From Pseudomonas sp. (GTDB lineage Bacteria > Pseudomonadota > Gammaproteobacteria > Pseudomonadales > Pseudomonadaceae), in NCBI RefSeq assembly GCF_030698175.1, contig NZ_JAUYNT010000014.1:1-64000 (forward strand): DNA of 64,000 bases, written 5' to 3'. A program made the position numbers and the translations under genes. The notes under the pieces are model-generated. The model had not been told where the DNA came from. It did no database searches and was given only the letters and a program-made list of their open reading frames with translations. Below, piece after piece: positions 17,669 to 26,630 of the stretch. How positions within the stretch are numbered: position 1 is the first letter of the stretch; each line of letters starts with the position of its first letter.

Positions 17669-19936
17669 TCAACCGCGACGCGCGTAACGTTTAAGCATAC
17701 TTGGCACATCAAGAATTAACGCAATCCGCCCGTCACCGGTAATGGTTGCGCCAGACATACCCGGGGTGCCTTGCAGCATCTTGCCCAAGGGTTTGATCAC
17801 CACCTCCTCCTGACCGACCAACTGATCAACGACAAAGCCAATCCGCTGGGTGCCAACCGACAGAATAACCACATGTCCTTCACCTTGCTCTTCGCACGCC
17901 GCGCTGCCGACCAGCCAACGCTTGAGATAGAACAGTGGCAAGGCCTTATCCCGAACAATCACCACTTCTTGACCATCGACCACATTGGTGCGTGACAGAT
18001 CAAGGTGGAATATTTCATTAACATTGACCAGCGGGAAGGCAAAGGCTTGATTACCCAGCATCACCATCAGCGTCGGCATAATCGCCAAGGTTAACGGCAC
18101 CTTAATAACGATTTTGGTGCCTTGGCCCTTGGTCGAGTAAATGTTAATGATGCCGTTGAGTTGCGAAATTTTGGTTTTCACCACGTCCATGCCGACACCG
18201 CGACCAGAAACGTCGGTGATCTCGGCCTTGGTTGAAAAGCCTGGGGCAAAAATCAGGTTAAAGCACTCGGTATCGCTCAAACGATCAGCAGCATCTTTAT
18301 CCAGCACGCCCTTCTCGACCGCCTTGGCCCGCAGCACGTCGGGGTCCATGCCATTACCGTCGTCGGAGATCGACAGGAGAATGTGATCACCCTCTTGTTG
18401 CGCCGCCAAAATAATTTTACCGCCGCGGCTCTTGCCGCTGGCCTCGCGCTGATCAGGCGATTCAATGCCATGGTCAACCGAGTTGCGCACCAAGTGGACC
18501 AAGGGGTCAGCCAAAGCCTCAACCAAGTTTTTGTCCAGGTCGGTTTCTTCCCCGACCAACTCCAAATTGATTTCTTTTTTCAGGTTACGCGCCAGGTCGC
18601 GCACCAGCCGCGGGAAACGGCCAAAGACTTTTTTAATCGGCTGCATGCGGGTTTTCATCACCGCCGTCTGCAGATCCGCGGTTACCACATCAAGATTGGA
18701 GACCGCCTTGGCCATGGCCTCGTCATTGCTGTTGGAGCCCAGTCGTACCAGACGATTACGCACCAACACCAACTCACCGACCATGTTCATGATTTCATCC
18801 AACCGCGCAGTGTCGACCCGCACGGTGGTTTCGGCTTCGCTGGCGGCGGCTTTGTCGCCCGCGACCGGCGCTGCCGCAGCCTTTATCGGCGCGGACCTGA
18901 CCGGCGCCGGTTCAGCATCAACATCCGGCTCAGGCGCTTTCTCCGCCGGCTTACTGACCGCAACCGGCTTGGCCACCACTGCCGCGGGCGGTGCGACTGC
19001 TGCTACTGGCGCTGCAACGCTGGGTTCAACGAACTTGCCCTTGCCGTGCAGCTGATCAAGCAAAGCCTCGAACTCGTCGTCAGTAATGTTTTCACCGCTG
19101 GCCGGTGTTGCTGTGCTGACTGCCGCGGGGGCAGGGCTGACAGCCGTATCCGCCGACGCCTCAAACTTACCCTTGCCATGCAACTGATCGAGCAACGCCT
19201 CGAATTCGTCATCGGTAATTTCGCCCGCAGGCGCCGCACTGACTTCCGCTACCGGCGTGGCTGGCGCTACTGGCGCAGTTGCTGACTCGGGTGCAGCAAA
19301 CTGACCCTTGCCGTGCAGCTGATCAAGTAAGGACTCAAACTCATCGTCGGTAATGGCATCGGACGCCGGGGCAACTGGAACCACCAGCTTGACCTCAGCC
19401 GCCGGCGGCTGCGCCAACGCATCGAGCAACTGCTCGAACTCGCTATCGGTGATATCTGCACTCTCGCTGGCTGCGACCGGCGCAATGGTTTCAACCGCGA
19501 CCGGCGCAGCAGGTGCCGGCGCAGGTGCAGCCGCTTTTGGCGCACCACCCGGTTCAGCCAAGCGCGCCAGCGCGGCCAACAGCTCAGGAGTCGCATGAGT
19601 AACTTCGCTGCGCTCGCGCACCTGGGCAAACATCGAGTTAACGGCGTCGAGGGTTTCCAGCACTACATCCATGAGCTCGGAGTCAACCCGACGCTCACCC
19701 TTACGCAGAATATCGAACACGTTTTCTGCGATATGGCAGCACTCCACCAGCGCATCCAGCTGGAGAAAACCGGCCCCGCCTTTAACCGTGTGGAAACCAC
19801 GGAAAATGGCATTGAGCAAATTCATATCGTCCGGGCGATTTTCAAGCTCAACCAACTGTTCGGACAACAGTTCAAGAATCTCGCCGGCTTCTACCAGAAA
19901 ATCCTGGAGAATCTCTTCATCGGCGCCGAAGCTCAT
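17669..19936 (-). CDS. cheA: Chemotaxis histidine kinase CheA
   Basis: CheA autophosphorylates in response to receptors and passes phosphate to CheY and CheB. The 755-residue order is: P1 Hpt domain (about 1-105; FHTVKGGAGFL holds the phospho-His), a long Ala/Pro/Val linker (about 130-365), P3 dimerisation (TARLDEIMNMVGELVLVRNR), P4 ATPase (N box LVRNSVDHGIESPDQR, G boxes DDGNGMDP and GRGVGMD) and P5 CheW-like. The linker carries four copies of an ITDDEFEALLDQLHGKG-type motif, the first degenerate. I see no classical P2 domain. Confidence 0.95.
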   Translation of the reverse strand: MSFGADEEILQDFLVEAGEILELLSEQLVELENRPDDMNLLNAIFRGFHTVKGGAGFLQLDALVECCHIAENVFDILRKGERRVDSELMDVVLETLDAVNSMFAQVRERSEVTHATPELLAALARLAEPGGAPKAAAPAPAPAAPVAVETIAPVAASESADITDSEFEQLLDALAQPPAAEVKLVVPVAPASDAITDDEFESLLDQLHGKGQFAAPESATAPVAPATPVAEVSAAPAGEITDDEFEALLDQLHGKGKFEASADTAVSPAPAAVSTATPASGENITDDEFEALLDQLHGKGKFVEPSVAAPVAAVAPPAAVVAKPVAVSKPAEKAPEPDVDAEPAPVRSAPIKAAAAPVAGDKAAASEAETTVRVDTARLDEIMNMVGELVLVRNRLVRLGSNSNDEAMAKAVSNLDVVTADLQTAVMKTRMQPIKKVFGRFPRLVRDLARNLKKEINLELVGEETDLDKNLVEALADPLVHLVRNSVDHGIESPDQREASGKSRGGKIILAAQQEGDHILLSISDDGNGMDPDVLRAKAVEKGVLDKDAADRLSDTECFNLIFAPGFSTKAEITDVSGRGVGMDVVKTKISQLNGIINIYSTKGQGTKIVIKVPLTLAIMPTLMVMLGNQAFAFPLVNVNEIFHLDLSRTNVVDGQEVVIVRDKALPLFYLKRWLVGSAACEEQGEGHVVILSVGTQRIGFVVDQLVGQEEVVIKPLGKMLQGTPGMSGATITGDGRIALILDVPSMLKRYARRG

Positions 19937-19947
19937 TCGCGTGCTCC

Positions 19948-20736
19948 CTAAAAACCAAGGCTGGACAGCAGGTCGTCAACATCGACCTGACCAGATACGA
20001 CGTCTTCACGCTTATCGGCATGAATCTGCGGACCTTCACCCCGGGATGGCTCTTTTTGTTGTTTTTGTTCAGCACGCAACTGTTCGTGATCGTGCTGAAT
20101 GCCGGTATAGCGATCAATCTGTGACGCCATGCAGACCAATTTGAGCAGATTGCTCTCGACCTCGGTCACCATACTGGTGACCCGCTTGATCACCTGTCCG
20201 GTGAGGTCCTGGAAGTCTTGCGCCAGCAAAATATCGTTCAAATGAGCAGACAATTTGGTGCTGTCACGATCACTTTGTTCGAGGAACGATTCGATCCGTT
20301 TAGCCAACTCGCGAAACTCATCGGCGCCAACCTCACGGCGCATAAAGCGCGCCCAATCGGCACTCAAGGCCCGCGACTCCGAACCAATTTCATTGACCAG
20401 CGGCGCGCTTTCTTCGACCAGATCCATGGTGCGATTAGCCGCTTTCTCGGTCATGCGCACTACATAATTCAGGCGCTCACTCGCATCGCTGATTTCCGAA
20501 ACTTCGGCGGCGTGTGAGCCACTGAGGTCAACTTGAAAATTAACGATTGAGTTATGCAGCTCGCGAGTCAGCTTGCCCACCTCGTGATAGAGGCCTTGAT
20601 CGCGAGCTTTGTTTAAATCGTGAATAACTTCAATTGCGCCACTAAAATTACCGCACTCAAGGCTTTCCATTAGAGAGCGGGCGTGGGTTTTTAGACTCGA
20701 CTCAAGGTCAGTCATTTGCGGCTCTTTATGCTCCAT
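19948..20736 (-). CDS. cheZ: Chemotaxis phosphatase CheZ
   Basis: CheZ dephosphorylates CheY-P. The 262-residue helical protein shows the catalytic region LNDILLAQDFQDLTGQVIKR (the Gln acts in catalysis) at about residue 167-190. A C-terminal CheY-binding peptide ends in VDVDDLLSSLGF after a charged linker. I choose ATG at 20736 (MEHKEPQMTDLESSLK) because 262 residues is the family length; a longer start would overlap cheY. Confidence 0.92.
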   Translation of the reverse strand: MEHKEPQMTDLESSLKTHARSLMESLECGNFSGAIEVIHDLNKARDQGLYHEVGKLTRELHNSIVNFQVDLSGSHAAEVSEISDASERLNYVVRMTEKAANRTMDLVEESAPLVNEIGSESRALSADWARFMRREVGADEFRELAKRIESFLEQSDRDSTKLSAHLNDILLAQDFQDLTGQVIKRVTSMVTEVESNLLKLVCMASQIDRYTGIQHDHEQLRAEQKQQKEPSRGEGPQIHADKREDVVSGQVDVDDLLSSLGF

Positions 20737-20755
20737 AGCGCCCTCGCGACCAACA

Positions 20756-21130
20756 TCAGCCGTTAACCCGCTCAAAGATCTTATCGATCTTCTCTTTCAG
20801 CACTTGCGCCGTGAAGGGCTTAACCACATAGCCATTCACGCCCGCTTGCGCTGCTTCGATAATCTGATCGCGCTTGGCCTCAGCCGTCACCATCAACACC
20901 GGTAACTGCTTGAGGCGCTCGTCGGCGCGCACGGCGCGTAACAGGTCGATGCCGGTCATCCCGGGCATGTTCCAGTCCGTCACCAGAAAATCAAAGCTGC
21001 CGCTTTGCAGCATCGGCAGTGCAGTGACGCCATCATCGGCCTCAGCGGTATTGGTAAATCCCAAGTCACGCAAGAGGTTCTTGATGATTCGCCGCATCGT
21101 CGAAAAGTCATCGACGATGAGGATTTTCAT
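20756..21130 (-). CDS. cheY: Chemotaxis response regulator CheY
   Basis: A single receiver domain that, when phosphorylated, binds FliM and changes flagellar rotation. The 124 residues contain the acidic pair VDD (about 7-9), the phospho-Asp in [13 protein letters not shown], Thr in LMVTAEAK and Lys in YVVKPFTA. The family normally starts [10 protein letters not shown], which I use; however, a TTG four codons upstream (21142) has a GGAGG site at better spacing, so a four-residue extension is possible. Confidence 0.95.
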   Translation of the reverse strand: MKILIVDDFSTMRRIIKNLLRDLGFTNTAEADDGVTALPMLQSGSFDFLVTDWNMPGMTGIDLLRAVRADERLKQLPVLMVTAEAKRDQIIEAAQAGVNGYVVKPFTAQVLKEKIDKIFERVNG

Positions 21131-21215
21131 GTTCTTGTCCAAATCGACCTCCGTACAGTCCTAAACATATCCAAGACCTGGACATGCCGTGAAATCGTGA
21201 AATTGACGTATTTGC

Positions 21216-21962
21216 TCAGTGTTCACGCCACTCTGCCAGACGTGCCCGCAACCGCGCGGCGCATTGACTGTGCAACTGGCTGACACGCGATTCGCTAACC
21301 CCAAGTACCTCGCCAATCTCTTTGAGATTCAGCCCCTCATCGTAATACAACGACAAGACCAAACGCTCACGTTCCGGCAAGTTGGCAATGGCGTCGGCCA
21401 AGGCCAGTTGGAAACGCTGATCTTCCAGATCACGGGACGGTTCAAGCTGAGCAGTACCTGTGTATTCACGCACACCGCCTGGCTCGTTTTCCTCTAACAG
21501 GTCGTCGAAGCTGAACAAGCGGCTGCCTAAAGTATCGCTGAGAATGCCGTAGTAATCTTCGAGACTCAATTGTAGTTCGGCCGCAACCTCTTGATCTTTA
21601 GCATCGCGACCGACTCGCGCCTCAATTTTTCGAATCGCATCGCTGACCATCCGGGTATTGCGATGCACCGAGCGCGGCGCCCAATCACCTTTGCGCACAT
21701 CATCCAGCATAGCTCCACGAATGCGGATGCCGGCGTAAGTTTCAAAACTTGCCCCTTTGCTGGCGTCATATTTGGTTGAGGCTTCGAGCAGGCCGATCAT
21801 GCCGGCCTGGATCAAGTCATCGACTTGAACGTTAGCCGGCAATCGGGCCAGCAGGTGGTACGCAATACGCTTAACCAGGGGTGCGTATTGCTCAATAAGC
21901 TGATGCCGGGAATCTTGTGCCTGCGCTTTGCTATACATGCGAAGCCCCATAGCGACTGTCAT
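21216..21962 (-). CDS. fliA: RNA polymerase sigma factor FliA (sigma-28)
   Basis: FliA directs transcription of late flagellar genes such as flagellin. The 248-residue protein contains region 2 (YAPLVKRIAYHLLARLPANV, then DLIQAGMIGLLEA), region 3 and the region 4 helix-turn-helix (LNLKEIGEVLGVSESRVSQL). Its start overlaps the fleN stop as ATGA. A target promoter for it is visible upstream of the first flagellin gene in this window. Confidence 0.95.
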   Translation of the reverse strand: MTVAMGLRMYSKAQAQDSRHQLIEQYAPLVKRIAYHLLARLPANVQVDDLIQAGMIGLLEASTKYDASKGASFETYAGIRIRGAMLDDVRKGDWAPRSVHRNTRMVSDAIRKIEARVGRDAKDQEVAAELQLSLEDYYGILSDTLGSRLFSFDDLLEENEPGGVREYTGTAQLEPSRDLEDQRFQLALADAIANLPERERLVLSLYYDEGLNLKEIGEVLGVSESRVSQLHSQCAARLRARLAEWREH

Positions 21963-22792
21963 ACGCCGGAGTCTGCAGTTGAACTCTGCACCAAGCGCTC
22001 GACAAAAAATTCCAGATGTCCACGCGGGTTAGCCGGTAATGGCCACGCATCGACTTTTTGTGCAATAGCTTTAAACGCCAATGCGCACTTTGAACGCGGA
22101 AACGCCTCGTACACGGCGCGTTGTTTTTGCACCGCTTTGCGCACCGACTCGTCGTACGGCACGGCGCCCAGATACTGCAGCGCCACATCGAGAAACCGAT
22201 CGGTTACTTTGGTCAGCTTGGCGAACAGGTTGTGGCCTTCTTGCGGGCTGTGCGCCATGTTGGCCAGCACCCGAAAACGGCTCAGGCCGTAATCGCGATT
22301 GAGCAATTTAATCAGCGCATACGCATCGGTAATCGAGGTGGGCTCATCGCACACCACCATGATTACCTCTTGGGCGGCGCGCACGAAACTCACCACGCCA
22401 TCACCGATGCCGGCCGCGGTGTCGATGATCAGCACGTCGACGTTGTCGCTGATATCACTGAAGGCTTGAATCAAACCGGCGTGCTGCATCGGCGACAGCT
22501 GCACCATACTTTGTGCGCCGGAGGCCGCAGGCACAATGCGAATGCCGCCGGGGCCGGGAATCAAGACATCGCGCAAATCGCACTCGCCAGAAATCACATC
22601 TTCCAGGGTGCGCTTGGCGGTGAGGCCGAGCAACACGTCAACGTTGGCCAAACCAAGGTCGGCATCCATCAGCAGCACGCGGCGACCGAGGTCGGCCAAC
22701 GCCAATGCCAAATTTACCGACACATTAGTCTTGCCAACGCCGCCCTTGCCGCCGGTCACTGCAATCACCTGTACGGGATGCTTACTACTCAT
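21959..22792 (-). CDS. fleN: Flagellar number regulator FleN (FlhG), MinD-like ATPase
   Basis: FleN limits polar flagella to one by binding and antagonising FleQ. The 277-residue MinD/ParA-type ATPase starts MSSKHPVQVIAVTGGKGGVG and has the deviant Walker A KGGVGKT at about residue 15 and switch motif LMDADLGLANVDVLLG. I use ATG at 22792; a GTG four codons earlier is the alternative. It overlaps fliA and lies after flhF. Confidence 0.94.
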   Translation of the reverse strand: MSSKHPVQVIAVTGGKGGVGKTNVSVNLALALADLGRRVLLMDADLGLANVDVLLGLTAKRTLEDVISGECDLRDVLIPGPGGIRIVPAASGAQSMVQLSPMQHAGLIQAFSDISDNVDVLIIDTAAGIGDGVVSFVRAAQEVIMVVCDEPTSITDAYALIKLLNRDYGLSRFRVLANMAHSPQEGHNLFAKLTKVTDRFLDVALQYLGAVPYDESVRKAVQKQRAVYEAFPRSKCALAFKAIAQKVDAWPLPANPRGHLEFFVERLVQSSTADSGV

Positions 22793-22894
22793 GCGCTCTA
22801 ACACCTTGTGCTGCTTGGACTGGAATCGCTCCGCTGACCTTCAGCGGTAAACGATACAAGGTACTGCGGTGTAAAAATTCGTTACCTAAGGCGG

Positions 22895-24205
22895 CTAACC
22901 AACCCGGCGCGAAGGTTGCTGATACAAGCCAGCGAACATATCGGCCATGGCCTCTTCACTCGGATCTTCTGCTACCTGCAAGCTTACCGCCCGACTCACC
23001 AGCTGATGACTGCGCGGTAGCTGCAAATCATCAGGAATTCGTGGACCATCAGCTACATAGGCTACCGGCAGGCGCTGGCTTATGGCCAGTCCTAAAACCT
23101 CACCCAGGCTGGTGGCTTCATCCAACTTAGTCAGAATACAGCCTGCCAAACCGCAATGCTTATAACTATGGTAGGCGGCCTTGAGCACTTGGCTCTGACT
23201 GGTTGCGGCCAAAACCAAATAATTTTTCGCTTTTATCCCGCGTCCCGCCAAGGTTTCCAGCTGCATGCGCAGCGCCGGATCGCTGCCAGGCAGCCCCGCA
23301 GTGTCGATCAACACCACTTTGCGCCGCGCCAAAGGGGCCAGCGCCTGAGTCAGGGACTGCCCCGGATCGACCTGGGTGACCGACACATTGAGAATTCGCC
23401 CCAAGGTTTTTAACTGTTCCTGGGCGCCAATCCGATAGCTGTCCATGCTCACCAGAGCGATATTTTGCGCGCCGTATTTAAGCACATAGCGCGCCGCCAG
23501 CTTGGCCAGCGTGGTGGTTTTACCCATGCCGGCGGGACCTACCAGGGCAATCACGCCGCCCTCCTCCAGCGGCTCAGTGGGTACGGTCGCAATGGCGTGC
23601 GCCAAGTGCGCCAGCAACATACGCCACGCCTGGCGTGGCTCGGTGATGGTGGCCACTTTTTCCAATAAGGCGCGGGCTAGCTCAGCCGAGATGCCCATAC
23701 GCTGCAAGCGCCGCCACAAACTGGCTTGCTGTGGCTTGCGGGTTTGCAGCTGCCCCCAGGCGATTGAGCCTAACTGCACCTCAATCAATTCGCGCAAGCC
23801 GTGCAACTCAAAGCGCATGGCCGCCAGCATCTGCTGATCACCCGCAGGCAACGCGGCAGCCGCCGGCTTAGGGGCTGGCCGGGCTGGCGCACTTGAGCGC
23901 TCGGCAGCGGCCTTGGCGGGCGCGGCAAACAGCTGGCCATCTTTACCAGCGTCAGCTTTAGCTCGGGTGCTCAGCTCGGTTTGTGCCGAGGTGATGCGGG
24001 CCTGGGTTTTGCGCAGTTCGCTTTCCAGCTCGGCATTCGGCTGGCGACTTGGCGCGGCCGGAATCTGATAGTCCAAGGCGGCGGTCAGCTCGACCCCACC
24101 GGCAACCCGGCGATTGGCAATGATCGAGGCGTCAGCACCCAACTCATCACGTACCAGCTTCATGGCTTGACGCATATCGGCGGCGAAAAAGCGTTTGACT
24201 TGCAT
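22895..24205 (-). CDS. flhF: SRP-type GTPase FlhF
   Basis: FlhF marks the cell pole for flagellar assembly. The 436-residue protein has the N-terminal B domain (MQVKRFFAADMRQAMKLVRD, then DELGADASIIANRRV), a variable Ala/Pro-rich linker, an N domain and an SRP-like G domain. The P-loop is GPAGMGKTTTLAKLAARY (about 217-234), and DTAGLPGSD and TKLDEATSLGE mark further GTP-binding motifs. It lies 11 bases after flhA and upstream of fleN. Confidence 0.95.
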   Translation of the reverse strand: MQVKRFFAADMRQAMKLVRDELGADASIIANRRVAGGVELTAALDYQIPAAPSRQPNAELESELRKTQARITSAQTELSTRAKADAGKDGQLFAAPAKAAAERSSAPARPAPKPAAAALPAGDQQMLAAMRFELHGLRELIEVQLGSIAWGQLQTRKPQQASLWRRLQRMGISAELARALLEKVATITEPRQAWRMLLAHLAHAIATVPTEPLEEGGVIALVGPAGMGKTTTLAKLAARYVLKYGAQNIALVSMDSYRIGAQEQLKTLGRILNVSVTQVDPGQSLTQALAPLARRKVVLIDTAGLPGSDPALRMQLETLAGRGIKAKNYLVLAATSQSQVLKAAYHSYKHCGLAGCILTKLDEATSLGEVLGLAISQRLPVAYVADGPRIPDDLQLPRSHQLVSRAVSLQVAEDPSEEAMADMFAGLYQQPSRRVG

Positions 24206-24216
24206 GGCCTAAAACC

Positions 24217-26346
24217 TCAGTTCTGCCCCACCGTCGCAACGATAGTGACCTGCTTGTTATCCGGAATTTCCTGGTAGGCCAGCACGTGCATATTCGGCAC
24301 TGCCAGACGCGCAAACCGCGAGAGCATCGCCCGAACCGGGCCGGCCACCAGCAGTATCGCCGGCTTGCCGAGCATCTCCTGACGCTGCGCTGCTTCCACC
24401 AAGGAACGTTGTAACTTCTCAGCCATGCCCGGTTCCAAAAGAATGCCTTCTTCGGAGCCTTGGCCGGCCTTCTGAATACTGTTGAGCAATATCTGTTCCA
24501 ACCTTGGTTCAAGGGTGATCACCGGCAGCTCCGGCTCTAGTCCTACGACGCTTTGCACGATTGCCCGGGCCAGCGACACGCGCACCGCAGCCACCATAGC
24601 GGCGGGATCTTGACTCTTGGTGGCGGCATTGGCGATGGTTTCGGCGATGGTGCGAATGTCCCGTACCGGCACCTGTTCTTGCAGCAACGCCTGCAACACT
24701 TTAAGCAGGGTCGACAGCGACACGGTGCCCGGCACCAACTCTTCGGCAAGCTTCGGTGAGCTTTTAGCCAACAACTGCAACAACTGCTGAACTTCCTCGT
24801 GACCGAGCAGTTCATGGGCATGCTTGTGCAGCACCTGGTTGAGGTGAGTCGCCACCACGGTGCTGGCGTCCACCACGGTATAACCGAGCGACTGCGCTTG
24901 GTCGCGCTGATTTGGATCTATCCACACGGCCTCCAGGCCGAACGCTGGGTCCTTGGCGGCGATGCCGTTGAGCGGGCCGAACACCTGCCCCGGGTTAATC
25001 GCCAGTTCGCGGTCTGGATAGACCTCTGCCTCGGCGACACTGACCCCCATCAGAGTCAAGCGGTAGGCATTGGGCAGCAGGTCGAGGTTGTCGCGGATAT
25101 GCACCGAGGGCATCAAGAAACCCATCTCTTGGGAGAGCTTCTTGCGCACGCCTTTAATCCGCGCCAGCAACTGCCCACCTTGAGCACGATCGACCAGCGG
25201 AATCAGCCGATAACCCACTTCCAGGCCAACCATATCGACCGGTGTCACATCGTCCCAGCCCAGCTCCTTGGTCTCCTGGGAGCGCGCGGCAGGCAACGCC
25301 TCTTGCTGGCGCTGCACCTCGTGCACCTCGTCCTCTTTGACCTGGCGCTGGCGATTGGCAATCCAATAGGCGCCACCCGCGGCTATCAGCCCCAAGCCAA
25401 CAAAAGACACATGGGGCATGCCGGGCACCAAGCCCATGGCGATCAAAATAATCGCCGACACGGCCAGCGCCTTGGGTGAGGTAAACATCTGCCGATTAAC
25501 CTGGGCGCCCATGTCTTCCGAGCTGGACACCCGCGTCACCATGATCGCCGCCGCCGTCGACAGCAACAGGGACGGAATCTGCGCCACCAAACCGTCACCG
25601 ATAGTCAACAAGGCATAGACCTTGCCGGCATCGGAAAAGCCCATGTCATGCTGGAAGATGCCGATGGCCACGCCACCAATCAGGTTGATAAACAGGATCA
25701 GCAAACCGGCCACGGCATCACCGCGCACGAACTTGCTGGCACCGTCCATGGAGCCGTAAAAATCGGCTTCCTGGGAGACTTCCGAGCGACGCTTTTTGGC
25801 TTCCGCCTGCTCGATCAAGCCAGCGTTCAAGTCGGCATCAATGGCCATTTGCTTGCCGGGCATGGCATCCAAGGTAAAACGCGCGCTGACCTCAGAGATG
25901 CGCCCGGCGCCCTTGGTTACCACCACGAAGTTGATGATCATCAAGATCGCAAACACCACGATACCGACCACGTAGTTGCCGCCGATCACCACCTCGCCAA
26001 AGGCCTGAATCACCTTCCCGGCCGCCGCATGGCCATCATGCCCGTGCAGCAGCACCACCCGCGTGGAGGCGACGTTCAGCGCCAGGCGCAGCAGGGTGGC
26101 GATCAGCAGAATGGTCGGGAACACCGCAAAATCCAGCGGTCGCAGGGCGTACACGCAGACCAGCAGGACCACAATCGACAAAGCGATATTAAAGGTAAAC
26201 AGCACGTCGAGCAGAAACGGCGGGATCGGCAGCATCATCATGGCCAGCATGATGAGCAACAGCAGCGGCACGCCTAAATTGCCATGCCGCAAGCCCGCGA
26301 GGTTGCCGCGCACATTGCCCATCACTTGCGTGCGATCTACTGCCAC
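24217..26346 (-). CDS. flhA: Flagellar export gate protein FlhA
   Basis: FlhA forms the nonameric gate ring of the flagellar type III export machine. The 709-residue protein has an N-terminal membrane half (eight helices to about residue 325) with the conserved cytoplasmic FHIPEP stretch (TKGAGRISEVSARFTLDAMP, GKQMAIDADLNAGLI). A cytoplasmic C-terminal half that docks chaperone-substrate complexes follows. The length is usual. A sigma-54 type promoter precedes it. Confidence 0.96.
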   Translation of the reverse strand: MAVDRTQVMGNVRGNLAGLRHGNLGVPLLLLIMLAMMMLPIPPFLLDVLFTFNIALSIVVLLVCVYALRPLDFAVFPTILLIATLLRLALNVASTRVVLLHGHDGHAAAGKVIQAFGEVVIGGNYVVGIVVFAILMIINFVVVTKGAGRISEVSARFTLDAMPGKQMAIDADLNAGLIEQAEAKKRRSEVSQEADFYGSMDGASKFVRGDAVAGLLILFINLIGGVAIGIFQHDMGFSDAGKVYALLTIGDGLVAQIPSLLLSTAAAIMVTRVSSSEDMGAQVNRQMFTSPKALAVSAIILIAMGLVPGMPHVSFVGLGLIAAGGAYWIANRQRQVKEDEVHEVQRQQEALPAARSQETKELGWDDVTPVDMVGLEVGYRLIPLVDRAQGGQLLARIKGVRKKLSQEMGFLMPSVHIRDNLDLLPNAYRLTLMGVSVAEAEVYPDRELAINPGQVFGPLNGIAAKDPAFGLEAVWIDPNQRDQAQSLGYTVVDASTVVATHLNQVLHKHAHELLGHEEVQQLLQLLAKSSPKLAEELVPGTVSLSTLLKVLQALLQEQVPVRDIRTIAETIANAATKSQDPAAMVAAVRVSLARAIVQSVVGLEPELPVITLEPRLEQILLNSIQKAGQGSEEGILLEPGMAEKLQRSLVEAAQRQEMLGKPAILLVAGPVRAMLSRFARLAVPNMHVLAYQEIPDNKQVTIVATVGQN

Positions 26347-26403
26347 GTTGCCACTCCAGCCGATTCAATCTTTTGACGCTCAAGGCGCCTGTGAATCTGC
26401 TAG

Positions 26404-26420
26404 TGCAAGAAGCCGTCCAA
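26404..26420 (-). promoter_or_regulatory. Sigma-54 type promoter upstream of flhA
   Basis: On the minus strand TTGGACGGCTTCTTGCA keeps the invariant GG-N10-GC spacing with a perfect TTGCA -12 box; the -24 box differs from TGGCACG in its middle. It lies about 58 bases before the flhA ATG. In Pseudomonas the flhA-flhF-fleN group depends on FleQ and sigma-54. Confidence 0.55.
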
Positions 26421-26453
26421 CTCAGCCAACTGTTTGAGCAATAAAGAAAAATC

Positions 26454-26629
26454 GTAGGTTGGGTTAGCGGCGGGGCAGAGATTTTAAAGGCCAACCTATT
26501 ACCCGAACGCCGCGTAACCCGACACCAGGCTATGACAGCTCCTGCAGAGAGACTGAAAGCGCTTGGCGGGTTACGCGGCGCACGGACTGCTCGGTGAGGT
26601 TTTGCGTCTGCGTAGCGCCGCTAACCCGC
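26454..26629. repeat. REP-like block of two inverted pairs between flhB and flhA
   Basis: Four related arms occur: GGGTTAGCGGCG (26461-26472) faces CGCCGCGTAACCC (26508-26520), and GCGGGTTACGCGGCGC (26566-26581) faces GCGCCGCTAACCCGC (26615-26629). The last arm touches the flhB stop codon. This resembles the GTAGGTTGGGTTAGCGGCG type of dispersed extragenic palindrome. No ORF is supported in the 284-base spacer. Confidence 0.65.
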
Positions 26630-26630
26630 C

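Noticed and set aside
21143..21215. Sigma-28 promoter before cheY
   Set aside because: Best candidate (TCAA-N15-GCATGTCC) matches the -10 box at too few positions to report as a feature.
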